DNA of 64,000 nt from Endothia cerciana (taxonomy: Eukaryota > Ascomycota > Sordariomycetes > Diaporthales > Cryphonectriaceae), in assembly GCA_026119935.1 (NCBI GenBank), contig JALRMH010000025.1, positions 248,001 to 312,000 on the forward strand, given 5' to 3'. Shown in pieces: positions 33,732 through 44,240 of the stretch. A program made the position numbers and the translations under genes. Below the pieces are notes generated by a model that ran no database searches, was not told where the DNA came from, and was given only the letters and a program-made list of their open reading frames with translations. Within the stretch, counting starts at the first letter, position 1. Every line of letters starts with the position of its first letter.

Positions 33732-36003
33732 GATGGGAATGCACTAGATACTGATCAGGCTCGTATCAGGCTTTCAGTGAGTATTCAACATTGAAGTATT
33801 GCCGAGCGTGGTGCCGGACCGTGGTAAGAAGCCCATAAAGTCGACATTGAGGTCACAGGAGAACGTATGCACAAGGGCCTGGGCCGTGGCAATGATATCT
33901 CCCGTTCTCAGCTCCTTATCTCCGCAAGGACCAACAATGTTCCCCTGATGAGCGTAGACCGAGAGACTAACCCCTATACGGCGATACGAGGTCACCGGCG
34001 ACGCAGGGTGCAGTTATGGAGCTATGTAATCGGCGGAGGTGTTTCGCTACCGTCAATACGCGGGTCTGCTTGTGTTGCACGGAGCAGAGACGACTGCGAA
34101 CAAGATATCTCCGTTGATTCGGCCAAAATTAAAACTCGGCAACGCCCGCAGCTCATGCCTTGTCCTTCTTGAGAACCAGGTCAGGCTGCTTCGTGGTCGT
34201 TCAGCCAAGCTCGTCCACGTTTTTACTCAATGGCTTCTTCCAGCCACCTTTGATATACTGCAACTCGGACAGTCGCTTCGTCTTCAGAAGTTCAATAAGG
34301 TTGTGGTCCAGGTACTCAACATTCTGGCAAGGTGTCTGCGGAGAGATACGTCCGAGGAGATCGGCAGCGTAAGTTAGAGAAGTGGCTGCGCGAGTGAGAA
34401 GACTTGACTGGTATCCATGCCAATGAAAATCTCCTAGTAAAACTTTGGCACATTTGTCCCCTGCTAGGATAAAAAAAAAAACCAAAAAAAACCAACCTAT
34501 ATGCACAGTTCTATTTGGTGATTTTCTTTGGCAGGTAATTACTTTGTATGTACGTATGCACTAATAGCATGCTTGGCATTCCTGGTACGTTTTGCCCTCA
34601 TTCTATTCTCCGAATCCTCGTCTACGTGATCACAGTTTCAATAATTCCTGCCAGAGTAGCTGTGATACATCTCAGATCGGTCTTTCACTATTTTATATTG
34701 TTCCCATAGTCATGAATAATTTGCTGCCAAAATTGCCCGAAGTCCCTTTATTTTCTTCTGTCCTGAACGTCCTAATTATATTTCAACACGAATAGACGGT
34801 AGTGGAATCAGGGCCGATGCTGCACCCACTGCTGTAGACGAGCTCACGGGTCCTGTGAAATGGACTCTGTCCATGTTCATTATCGTGGTTACACGTACAA
34901 TTCTCAAGACCGTGGCGAAAGGTAGGAGACTTCATGAACAAGGCAGAAAAGTCAAGCGATGTAGCTCTGTTGCTGCTGCCGGAAAGGCTGTTCGGGGATG
35001 ATGCTGGGGATGCGAAGGGCGAGACCGGGGTTTTTTGACACTTGCACGCTTTCGACATTTGGGTCCTCTCCTGGACGGGAACTTCGGAATGTTCAAAGAC
35101 CGGTTGTGCGGGTAGCCTCGCAAGAGCGCGGCATCTCAAGGCCTGATACTCGGGTGTCGTCGTCCTATTGGGTGTCTCGCAAAAAGCTATATCGAGGCGT
35201 TTCCGACAGATGCGCAGCGGTGCGGGAATCGCATCAGGATGCGAAAGTATCTTGGTGACCATTGCTGTTAAGCCAAGTACTCGTGATGGCGATACGAGGT
35301 GTTTTGTATTCGCCTGCGGACAAAACAAACGTCCGACAATCTGCAAAATTTCTTCTTGTAGTTCGTTGGACAGGGTGCAGAATCTTGCACGCATCACGAG
35401 GTGGCGCTGCTCAGTCTTGAGTAGTGATGCGATGATACTGGTGAGAGATCTTCAAAGGTGTGCAGGAGTGGAAGCATCCTCCTATATCACCATGTCGGGG
35501 AGGTGGCTGAAGGATATAAGTTCTCGAAACCGAGAACCTGGATGATAACGTCCTGCCGTACATACTCAAATAGCAAAGCCTCGCTGCCATCGGGCCCTCG
35601 CATAGAACCAGCTCAGCTATTCCTGGGCTGAAAGTTCCGCCCCCAACTTGCGCCGCACTATTGATGAATCGCATCGCTCTCAGCCTGAGCCGCATTCCTT
35701 TTGAGGCACCTTTGCAATTTGGAGTCTGTGTGACCCCTGGTTGCTACTTCAGCCGCTATTTATGTCGTGCGGGCACTGCGCCAGTCTGGTAGCGCGTCTG
35801 ATTCCTCTTCCATCGCTCCAGGGAGGGACACGAAAGGCTTTGACTTCAGCCCACGACTGCGCCACGGCCAGCCAGATAAGTAAACTCGGTAAATTCCACC
35901 ACCAATACTATGCTATCGTATGATTACTGCAATAGCCCAAGCTAACTACACATTGGCAATAGATCCCCTTTTGCTCGTGACTGTCACTGACTGAACGTGC
36001 CCC
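33732..36003. other. Intergenic with one doubtful minus-strand frame
   Basis: Upstream of the regulator at 33731 and downstream of the GH114-like remnant. A-rich patches occur at 34470-34490. Only the frame at 34783-35394 merits a mention. Confidence 0.4.
34783..35394 (-). CDS. Doubtful hypothetical protein, possibly 3' exon of a regulator-like gene
   Basis: Frame of about 203 codons from ATG 35394, open further upstream to a possible acceptor (caccag) near 35435. The N-terminal part is helical (LQEEILQIVGRLF, LGLTAMVTKIL) and the C-terminal half is Ser/Pro-rich with a CKC...CTCNHD tail. It weakly recalls the C-terminal region of AflR-type regulators but no zinc cluster is found upstream. 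Real coding is uncertain. Confidence 0.3.
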   Translation of the reverse strand: MRARFCTLSNELQEEILQIVGRLFCPQANTKHLVSPSRVLGLTAMVTKILSHPDAIPAPLRICRKRLDIAFCETPNRTTTPEYQALRCRALARLPAQPVFEHSEVPVQERTQMSKACKCQKTPVSPFASPASSPNSLSGSSNRATSLDFSALFMKSPTFRHGLENCTCNHDNEHGQSPFHRTRELVYSSGCSIGPDSTTVYSC

Positions 36004-37453
36004 TCAGCCCATATCACAACCTCCAACCGTGTGTTGCGTCCTAGAGGTAATTACTATAAGGCCCCTCAGCAAGTCCGGGCCGAAACAGCACGAATTCGTG
36101 TAATTCGATTGATACGCCGGCATCATGAAAGAAATGTCCTCTGAGCAGTACTGAGTGCAACCACTCAACCCGTACTCATCGTTGTCAATTTGAGAATCCG
36201 ACTGATGCCTATGCTGTTTGCCTCTTGAGACATTGCACAGTGGTATTCCATGTCGGTCGAGCTTGTCCCCGCGCTGCAATCTGTCTGAGAGGCTTCAATA
36301 TCATCCGCGTCTCTGCGTCGTTTACTGCTTCCGCCACTAGTGAGGCTGGCGGGGTATTCGATATCGAATACAGGTTTACCGTTGTTAACGTAATATTGCT
36401 GAAAGTCGCTGCAAACCTCGTCGGTATCGCCTCGGTTCGAGCCGACATTCTGGGACCCTATGCAGTTCTCGGATATTGCGAAGTCCATGAAGGTATGAAT
36501 ATGATCGGTGATCTCGACTGCATTTTTCTGACCGACCATGAGAGGGTGCCCGAGAGTGGTCGTCTTCGCATGAGCATGCGATGAGAGATTGCCAAGGAAA
36601 TCGATCATGTCTTCTTGTGTGATCCGTTTACCGATGGACTCGTCCGGGTCGAGTTCCTGCAGCGACCATTAGTCACATGATCGAGGAACTCTTGGAAAGA
36701 CAAGCAGCAACTGACATAAGTGTCGATATTGTCGGGGTCGATGCTGCTCGAAGGTTAGCACAGGATTTCTTTAGCGGGTGCCGTTCGGCTAGAATCTGTC
36801 TCGGTTTTCCCGGGAAAAGTATCACACGATTGACTCACCCATCACATCCGATGCTATGAGCAAGATAAATCCTGGCCTTATGGAGATTAAGGACCGCATC
36901 GCTTGTGTTATCGACGTAGCGTTCTGGATCGTAGTTCTCCACAGCTTCGCCACTGGACAGTCCATCAGAGTTCCACTGCGGCCAGTCACAATCGGTATAC
37001 TGAATCGCGCCAGCGTTGAAGTAACATATGATCGTAGCCCCGGCCGACTGTGGGAATTCAGAAACATGTCTCAGGATTTAGGCATGAGTTGCGCCACTCA
37101 CATGCAATGCCGGAATCAAGGTAGGGTCCTTGCTAGTCATGAAAAGATCAATGCCCACGACCTTGGCGTCTGTTGGCTGTAGCCCGCTTCGAATATCAAG
37201 AGGATCCTGGATAGCAATCTGCCATTTTACCCCTGGTTCGAAGCCGTCTGGAGAACTGGCTGTGGCTGTTGAATCCTGACCGACGGCAGAAGCACTAGGC
37301 ACGACTGAAGGCGATATGGAAGGAGGGACAGATTGAAGTCTGCGCTGTGGGCGATTCAGACGAGCTGTGCTTGAGATCATGAGAATGAACGCATTTGGCG
37401 CTGCAAAGGCCAAGGATAGAAAGCAACACAGTTGCCGATATTGGTGAGGGCAT
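36004..37453 (-). pseudogene. GH114-like endo-alpha-1,4-polygalactosaminidase, with frame breaks
   Basis: Minus-strand remnant of a secreted GH114 family glycosidase, which cleaves alpha-1,4-galactosaminan polymers. Four exon blocks join in frame: up to 37102, 37047-36839, 36743-36716 and from 36656. They carry FEPGVKWQIAIQDPLDI, ATIICYFNAGAIQ, DWPQWNSD, GCDGIDPDNIDTY and MVGQKNAVEI. Two breaks are seen. First, the only ATG with a proper signal peptide (MPSPISATVLLSILGLCSA, from 37453) is in a different frame from the catalytic part; the catalytic frame has only an ATG at 37380 without a signal. Second, near 36189 the frame reading ISRILKL runs to an early stop at 36165, while the expected end (NDEYGLSGCTQYCSED) continues in the next frame. 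The first break could instead be an unrecognised intron. Either decay or sequencing errors could explain it. Confidence 0.72.
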
Positions 37454-37464
37454 CCTGATGCCAA

Positions 37465-38684
37465 TAAGAGGAAAGGATCGTCCTCCAGCGAGGGTTAGAA
37501 TTACGAGTGTGATCGTGGGCCTTCAGCCAACACTACCTAGTCACAGAACAATCCTCATTTCGTAACAGCTCGTGCGGGAAAAATCGCATCGAGGCGTCCT
37601 GAGCTTAGGTATTTTCTCCCAAAGTGGCTTCAGCGCAGAAGTTGTATCAAGGGAGCTCCTCAAGCTAGCCTCTCCCAACGAACGCCCTTCGGTGTGAACC
37701 GGTCGCGCCTCCAAATACTCGGCCGGCTGCAGTGACGAGACAGCCATTGGTTTTTAGCCCGAAGCAGCGGCCTGCGCCGTCGAACCTCCTCAGATGGACC
37801 TTACTTGGCAAGAGGTGATAAAATGACCACTTTGAAACGCCTGTAGGTCATCTCGAGCCGCAAGGGTTTGTACTATGGTACCTGCATAGATCACCAAAGG
37901 CCTTTCTTTTGACCGTTCTCGATATTCTGACTCAGACTCAGATGTTTTAAAAAAAAATAAAGGTGACGCGTGATACTGCTCGGGCCAATGGGTGAACCCC
38001 AACGCTGTGGCGCGAAGAGGCGTCGTGTCTAAGCAGCCCTTGCCAAGTGGTCTGCAATTTCATTCCGGTCATTCTTCAATTAATATCCCTGGCGGATCTT
38101 TAGCACCACATTGCGGATACCGGCATGGTTACCGTGGCATCTGCATGGTTCTTTTCTAGGTGGCCACTCCGGAGCCGACGTCCGGACTCATGCGGCCGCG
38201 GTCAGTGCGCAGTCGACTGGGTCCGGCAGGTCGTTCTGCCTCCCTGCCGTCCTCGGAATTATTTATCGTTACATATCGAAGTTTGGTGAGATGCCTGGAT
38301 TGAAGCTAAGACTGCGCTATCAGACGAGGCTGCCAATTAGCACTCTCTACTCTGGCCGCCGTTGGTAATCCCTGCGGATGGTCAAGCATGAGGTTAAAGG
38401 CATCCTCTGGGAGGTTTTGTGCCCCGACGAGAATGTCAAGTGTTCTGGAACTGAAATCATAAAAATCAGATGATAAGACTGTATTGCGAGTTTAAACGAG
38501 TGTAGCCAGTGACAAAGTGACCGAGCCAAGCGCGAAGCCTGCAGGGCCCAAAATACAAATATCCCAAGTGAAACTCAGAAAAGCTACGAAAGTTATCCCA
38601 ATTCGTGCCAACACTCCCTGGCATGTCAACCACATTCCGAGGTGAACACCATCCGAAACCAACAGGTCTCGCCGTTGAGACCCG
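37465..38684. other. Intergenic, no supported gene
   Basis: Only short frames without motifs. It is the upstream flank of the GH114-like remnant and the 3' flank of the small gene at 38685. Confidence 0.4.
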
Positions 38685-39106
38685 TTAATAAAGGCCAACA
38701 AGGATATCACCTCTGACCCTGGCTGTGACGTGAACTTCGGCCTCGAGGTCAAGTTTAATTCCAACCGTAAGCGCAGCATCTTTGAGGTTGCCTTCATGAT
38801 CGACTGGTCCCCTGAGGAGGTTGCCTAGACGTGTGTCAGCAAGAGCATGGATGAATAGACACATGGAAAAAAAAAAAATTGGATGACTCTACCAACGGAG
38901 CTGTTCGCAGTGCCAGAGAGGCCGGGCATGGGGAGATGGTGCGGAATCAGCTTGGACTCCCTGCTCTCCTCGCCGAAGCGAGGGCCGTTGCCCAAAGGCC
39001 CTTGGGAAGCAGGGGCTGCTGGGGTGGCTTTGACACTGGGAGCGTCATTGTCAGCATCGCGGATCCGCGAGGATGGAGGTGAGCAGATGACTTACGGGGA
39101 AGACAT
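38685..39106 (-). CDS. Conserved-looking 97-residue protein of unknown function, three exons
   Basis: Assembled by hand on the minus strand: exon 1 is 39106-39096 (11 nt, MSSP), exon 2 is 39035-38893, exon 3 is 38824-38685. Introns of 60 and 68 nt have good signals (GTAAGT...gctgacaatgac...CCAG and GTAGAG...gctgacacac...CTAG). Every junction keeps the frame. The product starts MSSPVKATPAAP, has a polar middle (GEESRESKLIPHHLP, GLSGTANSSVG) and ends in an amphipathic beta-like segment (IKLDLEAEVHVTARVRGD, then ILVGLY). I recall similar endings in small uncharacterised proteins of other filamentous fungi, with no known function. No signal peptide or membrane segment is seen. A T-run of 12 lies in intron 2. 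Confidence 0.75.
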
Positions 39107-40057
39107 GTTTGGAGTGGTCGGTTTGTGATTGGCTGCAGGGAATTGGGAGTCTTGATGAGGATTGTTGAGTTTCTGCAAGTGATTGGGCTAGGTCGATCTG
39201 TGGCGCTGAGGATGAGCTGGTTGAGGGAGAGGAGAAAATCCAAGGACGGAGATGAATAGTCCTCTTTATAGCTGATTCTAATCGTGTTGTGCGGTCTCTA
39301 CCCTCCGCCCGGGTGGAGGTCATCTCACCGGCGCGTGGCTGTCCCCGACGGAACCAAGCGATGCCCAAGGCCAAGGCCGATACCTCCTGGTCCGTACCGG
39401 CATAATCTTCGGTAGCGCCTGCAGCACGACATCACCATTGCTGTTACCGTGGCCGGCGGAAGAGCCCGTCGATCGAGTCGGATGAGAGGCTGTCAAATCA
39501 AGCCGTCCCGCTCGAGTCAGCCACATCGGATGATTCTTCTTTGCTACCAGGCTTCACATGACCGTTATAACCACCTAATTAAGATAAATGTTTCACATTA
39601 CATTATAGGCGAGCGGCGAGGGGTGCTGCAAGCATAAGGGAGCCCTCCGAGTCAGCTCGCAGAAGCAACCTGGGAGATCCGCAAGGCGCCGCCACCACTT
39701 CCGGGAACTGCTACATCCAGCCACCTCTCGAGCCCGGGATCCATCCCGCCTTGCGCGCACCTCCCCGTGTTACGACGACTCTGCAGATATTGCGGGGGTT
39801 ATCGGTCATTGATTCTTTCTTCTTCAGTCAGTTCTGGATACCGATTGGGCTGGTTCACAGTAACACCCCGGCCAGTACCACCTCGGGAAGGAATCGAATG
39901 ATGGACGCTGCCGTGCAACGTATGCAGTCGACCGAGTCAATCTGGATTCAGCCGCCTGGGTTTGCTGCTTTGACATATATCCAGTCGGACATCTGCGAGA
40001 CCTTCTCCCGTGCGCACCGGCAACTGGTAGTGGATGCGCCCGCTACTCTACATCGAA
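39107..40057. other. Divergent promoter region
   Basis: Lies between the 5' ends of the 97-residue-protein gene (minus) and the 245-residue-protein gene (plus). Frames here lack motifs and are treated as non-coding. Confidence 0.45.
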
Positions 40058-41110
40058 ATGTCTCAGCAACTTGACTTTCTTGTTGCATTCGCGACCGTTG
40101 TAGGGGGCATTGAAGCGATTCGCCAGGTTCAAGCAAAGACGAGGAGGCAGGAACACCGCAGCAGGTGAGGATACCTAAAATTACGTGACGCGTCATATCA
40201 TAAAATTCAGATGCCGGGCTGACTTCCTTCCTAGGAAGAACAACCTCGTGGTGCACTGTCCCAAGTCTTCACGATATAGCGCCATGATCGAGGGGAAACA
40301 TGTGGTTCTCTCAGGAGGCAAGGCTCGTACTTCGCCCAAATGCCTGTTGCCTGCGTCCGCCGTGGGTTAGGGGGGGGGGGACCGAAGGCTTGTGCTGACC
40401 ACAAACCGTCCGCTAGCTGTACATTGATACAGGAACGGAGCACGACGTTCCATTCGGCCACGCCTTTGCTGGATACTATCTGCCGTTTCCTGGCACTCAA
40501 TTTGAAGGCCTGGTCTCAACTATTCATGACGATCCTCCGATCATGTGAGCTCTCACCCGTTTCCGCCTCGCTTGGTATCCTCCAAATTGGTTTTGGGGGG
40601 GGGGGGGGTTTCTTCTTTCTTTAAATTTTTATTGATTTTTTGCTTTGTTTTGGAGACATATGCAGAAGGCGGCATGTACTGCATGACTCGTTTCGCCATT
40701 CCAAGAGAGGACAGCTCTAACGCCCATGTTGCAGGAACTGGATATGTGTCAATCGACAGACATACGAAGTCCAATACGGGGAGCGCCTGTTTGCGGAACA
40801 AAACTTCAAAGGCCCCTTTGATGCCACGAGGCAAGACCGCAGGCTGACAATGGGGGGCTGGGAGGGCTTCGTAGCTGTCCTGGAAGGGGACTTCTTCTCC
40901 CTTTACTTTGACCTTGGCGACGATAGATTACAATCGAAGGTGGCTCCGGGGACGCCAGTGATCGAGGTCGAGCTGCAAAGGATCGAGATGAGAGTAACTA
41001 AGCCTGTTATGCCTAAGGAAGGGGCAAGCGACACTCCCGGACAGGAAAAACCAGCCTCAGGAGACCAGGCCTGTAACGGGGTCAAGTTAGAGTCCCCTGA
41101 GGTTGACTGA
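40058..41110 (+). CDS. Uncharacterised fungal protein of 245 residues, four exons
   Basis: Assembled by hand: exons 40058-40164, 40235-40361, 40417-40544 and 40735-41110 join in frame. It begins MSQQLDFLVAFATVVGGIEA, a hydrophobic stretch that may be a membrane anchor. A basic segment follows (RQVQAKTRRQEHRSRKNN). Then comes a globular part with regularly spaced aromatic and acidic residues: LYIDTGTEHDVPFGHAFAGY, FEGLVSTIHDDPPIM, YEVQYGERLFA, MGGWEGFVAVLEGDFFSLYF. The last 40 residues are polar. This pattern, including a GWEGF(V/C)AVLE-type block, resembles uncharacterised proteins I recall from Sordariomycetes. Introns 2 and 3 contain pure G runs of 11 and 14 bases. No enzymatic motif is recognised and no function is proposed. 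Confidence 0.78.
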
Positions 41111-41465
41111 CGTGGCAAGACCTTGCCATTCTAACGACCTATTGCTGGTATGAAATCCCTCGGACAGACTTCACAAGCAAGCCTGGGCTGTCGAAGCTCT
41201 GACTCTAGACAGATCACCACCAGACCGCACGCGTATACCTCTAAGACGTGACACATTAGATCGGGATGGGGCGAAGCTGAGAGCGCCCGCAAGTCAAACG
41301 TAACTGTCTGTCAGGACCAGGTGAGGAATGGCATGTGTACAATGAGACTGCGGTTGCGGTCTAACCCAAAGGAGAGGTGCGCTCAGCCGTCTTGTGTACG
41401 GACGTACTTAAGGCCTGTCCTGTAATGACTCGTGCCCCTCGAGGATGGATAGCCCTACTTTTAAT
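41111..41465. other. Intergenic between convergent genes
   Basis: 355 bases of shared 3' flank with no coding frame or repeat of note. Confidence 0.45.
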
Positions 41466-42279
41466 TCACCTTTTCGATTCCTCAATGATCTTTTCCGCCA
41501 TCTCCACCAGCGAGTCCGCCACGACGTCTACCTCACCAAAGATCTCAGGAACAGCCTCGAACTCCCATACAGAACACCATGCCGCCTTGAATCTACCCAC
41601 CCACCCCATCGGTGTCAGTGAATGGCCAGCAAAGTTGCAGAAGAGGACCGCGCTCGCAGACCCCGGGAGGGACAACTCACCCACTGGCCTTGGCGCTCGA
41701 GGCATCCCACATATGCGCAGCCGCGAACCACGTCTGCTCTGCACCACTGAACCGGTCTAGGACGTGCCGGTACGCCTTCGGCACTGGTTTCCGCACGTCC
41801 AGCCCGTCACACGTGATGAAGTTCTCGTCCGCGACCTCCAGCCCCGCGCGGGCCAGGTAGCCCTTGACCCGCGTCTTGTCGCCGGTGGTCAGCGCCCACA
41901 CCGTGAAGCCCGCGCCCCGCAGCTTCTGCCAGGCCTCCTGGACGCCCGGCCTCGCTCTGAGCGCGGCGTAGCCGCCGGCGCAGACGTCCGCGTCCTCGTC
42001 GCTGAACTCCTGCCGGACGTTCGGGACCCCGACCTGCGCGAGGACGCGGTGGAACAGCGCGCGGAAGATGGGGAAGTAGGGCCTGTAGCGGCCCGAGAGG
42101 TCGAGGAAGGTGAACTCGCGCTCGGCGCACTCCACCCAGGCGAAGGCGAACAGCTTGGTGTTGAGCCCGTGGGCCCGCAGACGGCCACCGATCCGATCGT
42201 CGATAATCTCGTAGAAGGCCTCGTATCCAACACATGTGCCGACGATGTCAAAGACGACGTGCTTCCCGCCGGCAGCCAT
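41466..42279 (-). CDS. HAD-superfamily hydrolase, haloacid dehalogenase type II-like
   Basis: Two minus-strand exons (42279-41681 and 41592-41466; intron 88 nt) give 241 residues. The protein has the core of L-2-haloacid dehalogenases and related fungal HAD hydrolases. Motif I is VVFDIVGTCV, where the Asp is the nucleophile; motif II is ALTTGDKT; the motif III Lys is in CDGLDVRKPVPKAY; and motif IV is replaced by the AAHMWDASSAK block typical of this fungal subgroup. A helical cap with CAEREF and FRALFHRVLAQ follows motif I. The second exon adds the last strand and helix (WEFEAVPEIF, SLVEMAEKIIEE). It is cytosolic by default, with no targeting signal. Substrate is unknown; detoxification of halogenated or phosphorylated small molecules is family-level knowledge only. 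Confidence 0.88.
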
Positions 42280-44240
42280 GATGGTGACTGTGGTGGCTCA
42301 GTGCGACGTAGGGCAGAGCTGTAGGATGAGAACCTGCTGAGCCAGCGACTGGCGTTTATTTGCAGATAACCGGTGGGAACACAACGATTGCGATTCAAAG
42401 AACGAGAAAGAAAAAAAAAATAAAAAAATATTGAACTTGAATTAAACGAACAAAAATGGCAAGTTATAGAGGGGTTCGATCATGTGGGCTCGATTATCGT
42501 TAGTCGACGCCGGCATTGACATTCCGCTCCCGGGCCGGGTCCGGCATTCTGCAGCAGATAGGACCGGCCGCGGCCGGGATTTCTTTGGACACCTTGGCAG
42601 TTGACACCGGTTATTACTTGAGCTTTTCTATCTCATGGGGTCCCAATCTAGTGCACATAAGTTTTGAAATTACTAAAATGGCCAAAGTCCCAGGGCTCTG
42701 GCACTACTAAGCTCCCTTGGCCTGAGCGGTATACGGACACGCGCTTCACTTGCTGGCCGGCGTCATCCCGAAGGATACATACAGGCTGAGACAGGTAGCG
42801 CTCGCTGGAAGGATATCGAGGCCTACTTTCAGCAGGAAGGCCAGACATGGCTCGTACGTCACAAGTTGACCGTCAACACCGAGACAACCGATGACTCTCC
42901 ACGAGACGCCTGAGGGGGCGGGGGGGGGGGGGAACCTCTAGAAATCTCCCTTCTTTTGAGCACATTAGTATCGAACCCTAGCTGAAACACCCCAGTACGG
43001 ACGTGCGACAGCAAAAGGCGATGATGCGGCCCATCGTTGACTGGTTGATGCTCCCGAAAATCTGCCCACCTCTGCGAGAGCCGAGGGTGACCTGCTGAAC
43101 AGCACCCGGAACGGGTATCCTATCGCCAGGACAATCCCAGGTCGAACAGCCAGGTCTGAGGAGTCCAGAACCTAAAGAGATCCCCCAGGGGGGCATAGGT
43201 TCGGGGCTGATATATGGGCTCATGGCAGGCCACACGCAAGATGGCAACACGTTGAGATGGCACGAGATGAAGGGTGCAGCCACGTAGAGGTTCGTATTTC
43301 TCAGTTTCAGCTGCGCGCGTGCCTCCCAGACGTCTGGACGACCGGAGCTGCCGAGTCCTGGTCGACGGCGAAAGCTGGCAGCGATTGGCCGCCTCGATGT
43401 GAGAATTCCTCTTGCTGGCGGTGGCCTCATCATGCGTTGGAATAAAGACACGACAGGGGGGGACGGGCTCTGCGTGTTTCCAAACGGGGCTCGCGGTGGG
43501 CCAGCAGAGGGCGAACAGCCGCTGCACAACGCAGCGCCAAATCCGTTGGCGATGCGCCGCCGGAGTCTGAAACTCGCGGTAATCCCATCCAACCGGAGCC
43601 CGCCACTGCAGCTCTACTCCCCGGCACGGGAGTCTTGGGCCCCACAACAACAAGAGTATGACGGCCTCTCGGCTCGCGGCCAGTTCTCACCCGCCCCCCC
43701 GGCCTTCTTTTGACCTCGACCATCGAGTGGCCAGCAGGACGTGCAGGTCCCTATCCACAACTGCCAACGGGTTCTGAGACTACTCCTTGCTCTCGTGGAG
43801 GCATTGGCTCCTGTAGGTCCTTTGTGCCGCGTGTCCGACAATGGCACTCGTGGCGGTGCCGAAACTGGGGGCCGGGGCCAGCTCTCCGCCAGTAGGCGCC
43901 CGCCCTGGCACCTTCGGGAGAGCCTCAGCACCCGATATAGACCCGGTCTCGCTGTCTTTGTGAGGCCTCTTGGCCTGAGATATGTATGGCCCTCTGATGT
44001 CCCGGTCGAGTGGTCTAGACCAGCGGAATTTATCTCTGGCGTTCTCCCCCGGGCTGTTCCACCTTGGCAGCCTGATGCCTCACCAGCACCACCAGCACCA
44101 CCATCACCACTCTTGATCTGAATCTCGGAGACCCCTCTTTTCTTTTCTCCTGTTTCTTCATCACCGTGCTTTCACCCTAAACCGTAATACCCTATTATCT
44201 CGTCCGACACGAGCAGGTCCTCGTCAGTCTCCTTATCAAG
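42280..44240. other. Intergenic of 2 kb, divergent promoters
   Basis: Separates the HAD gene (minus) from the Sur7/PalI gene (plus). It contains A-rich tracts at 42410-42430 and a 13-base G run (42920-42932). Frames of up to about 200 codons at 42978-43653 have GC-rich, biased composition with no motif and differ between overlapping frames, so no gene is called. Confidence 0.4.

Noticed and set aside
36165..37464. Treating the GH114-like gene as intact using a TTG start at 37464
   Set aside because: TTG is not a credible start here, the ATG-led signal peptide is in another frame, and the C-terminal motif is also out of frame.
42978..43653. Frames of about 180-200 codons on the minus strand
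   Set aside because: Two long overlapping frames with biased GC-rich composition, no domain and no splice partners; better explained as the promoter region of the Sur7/PalI gene.
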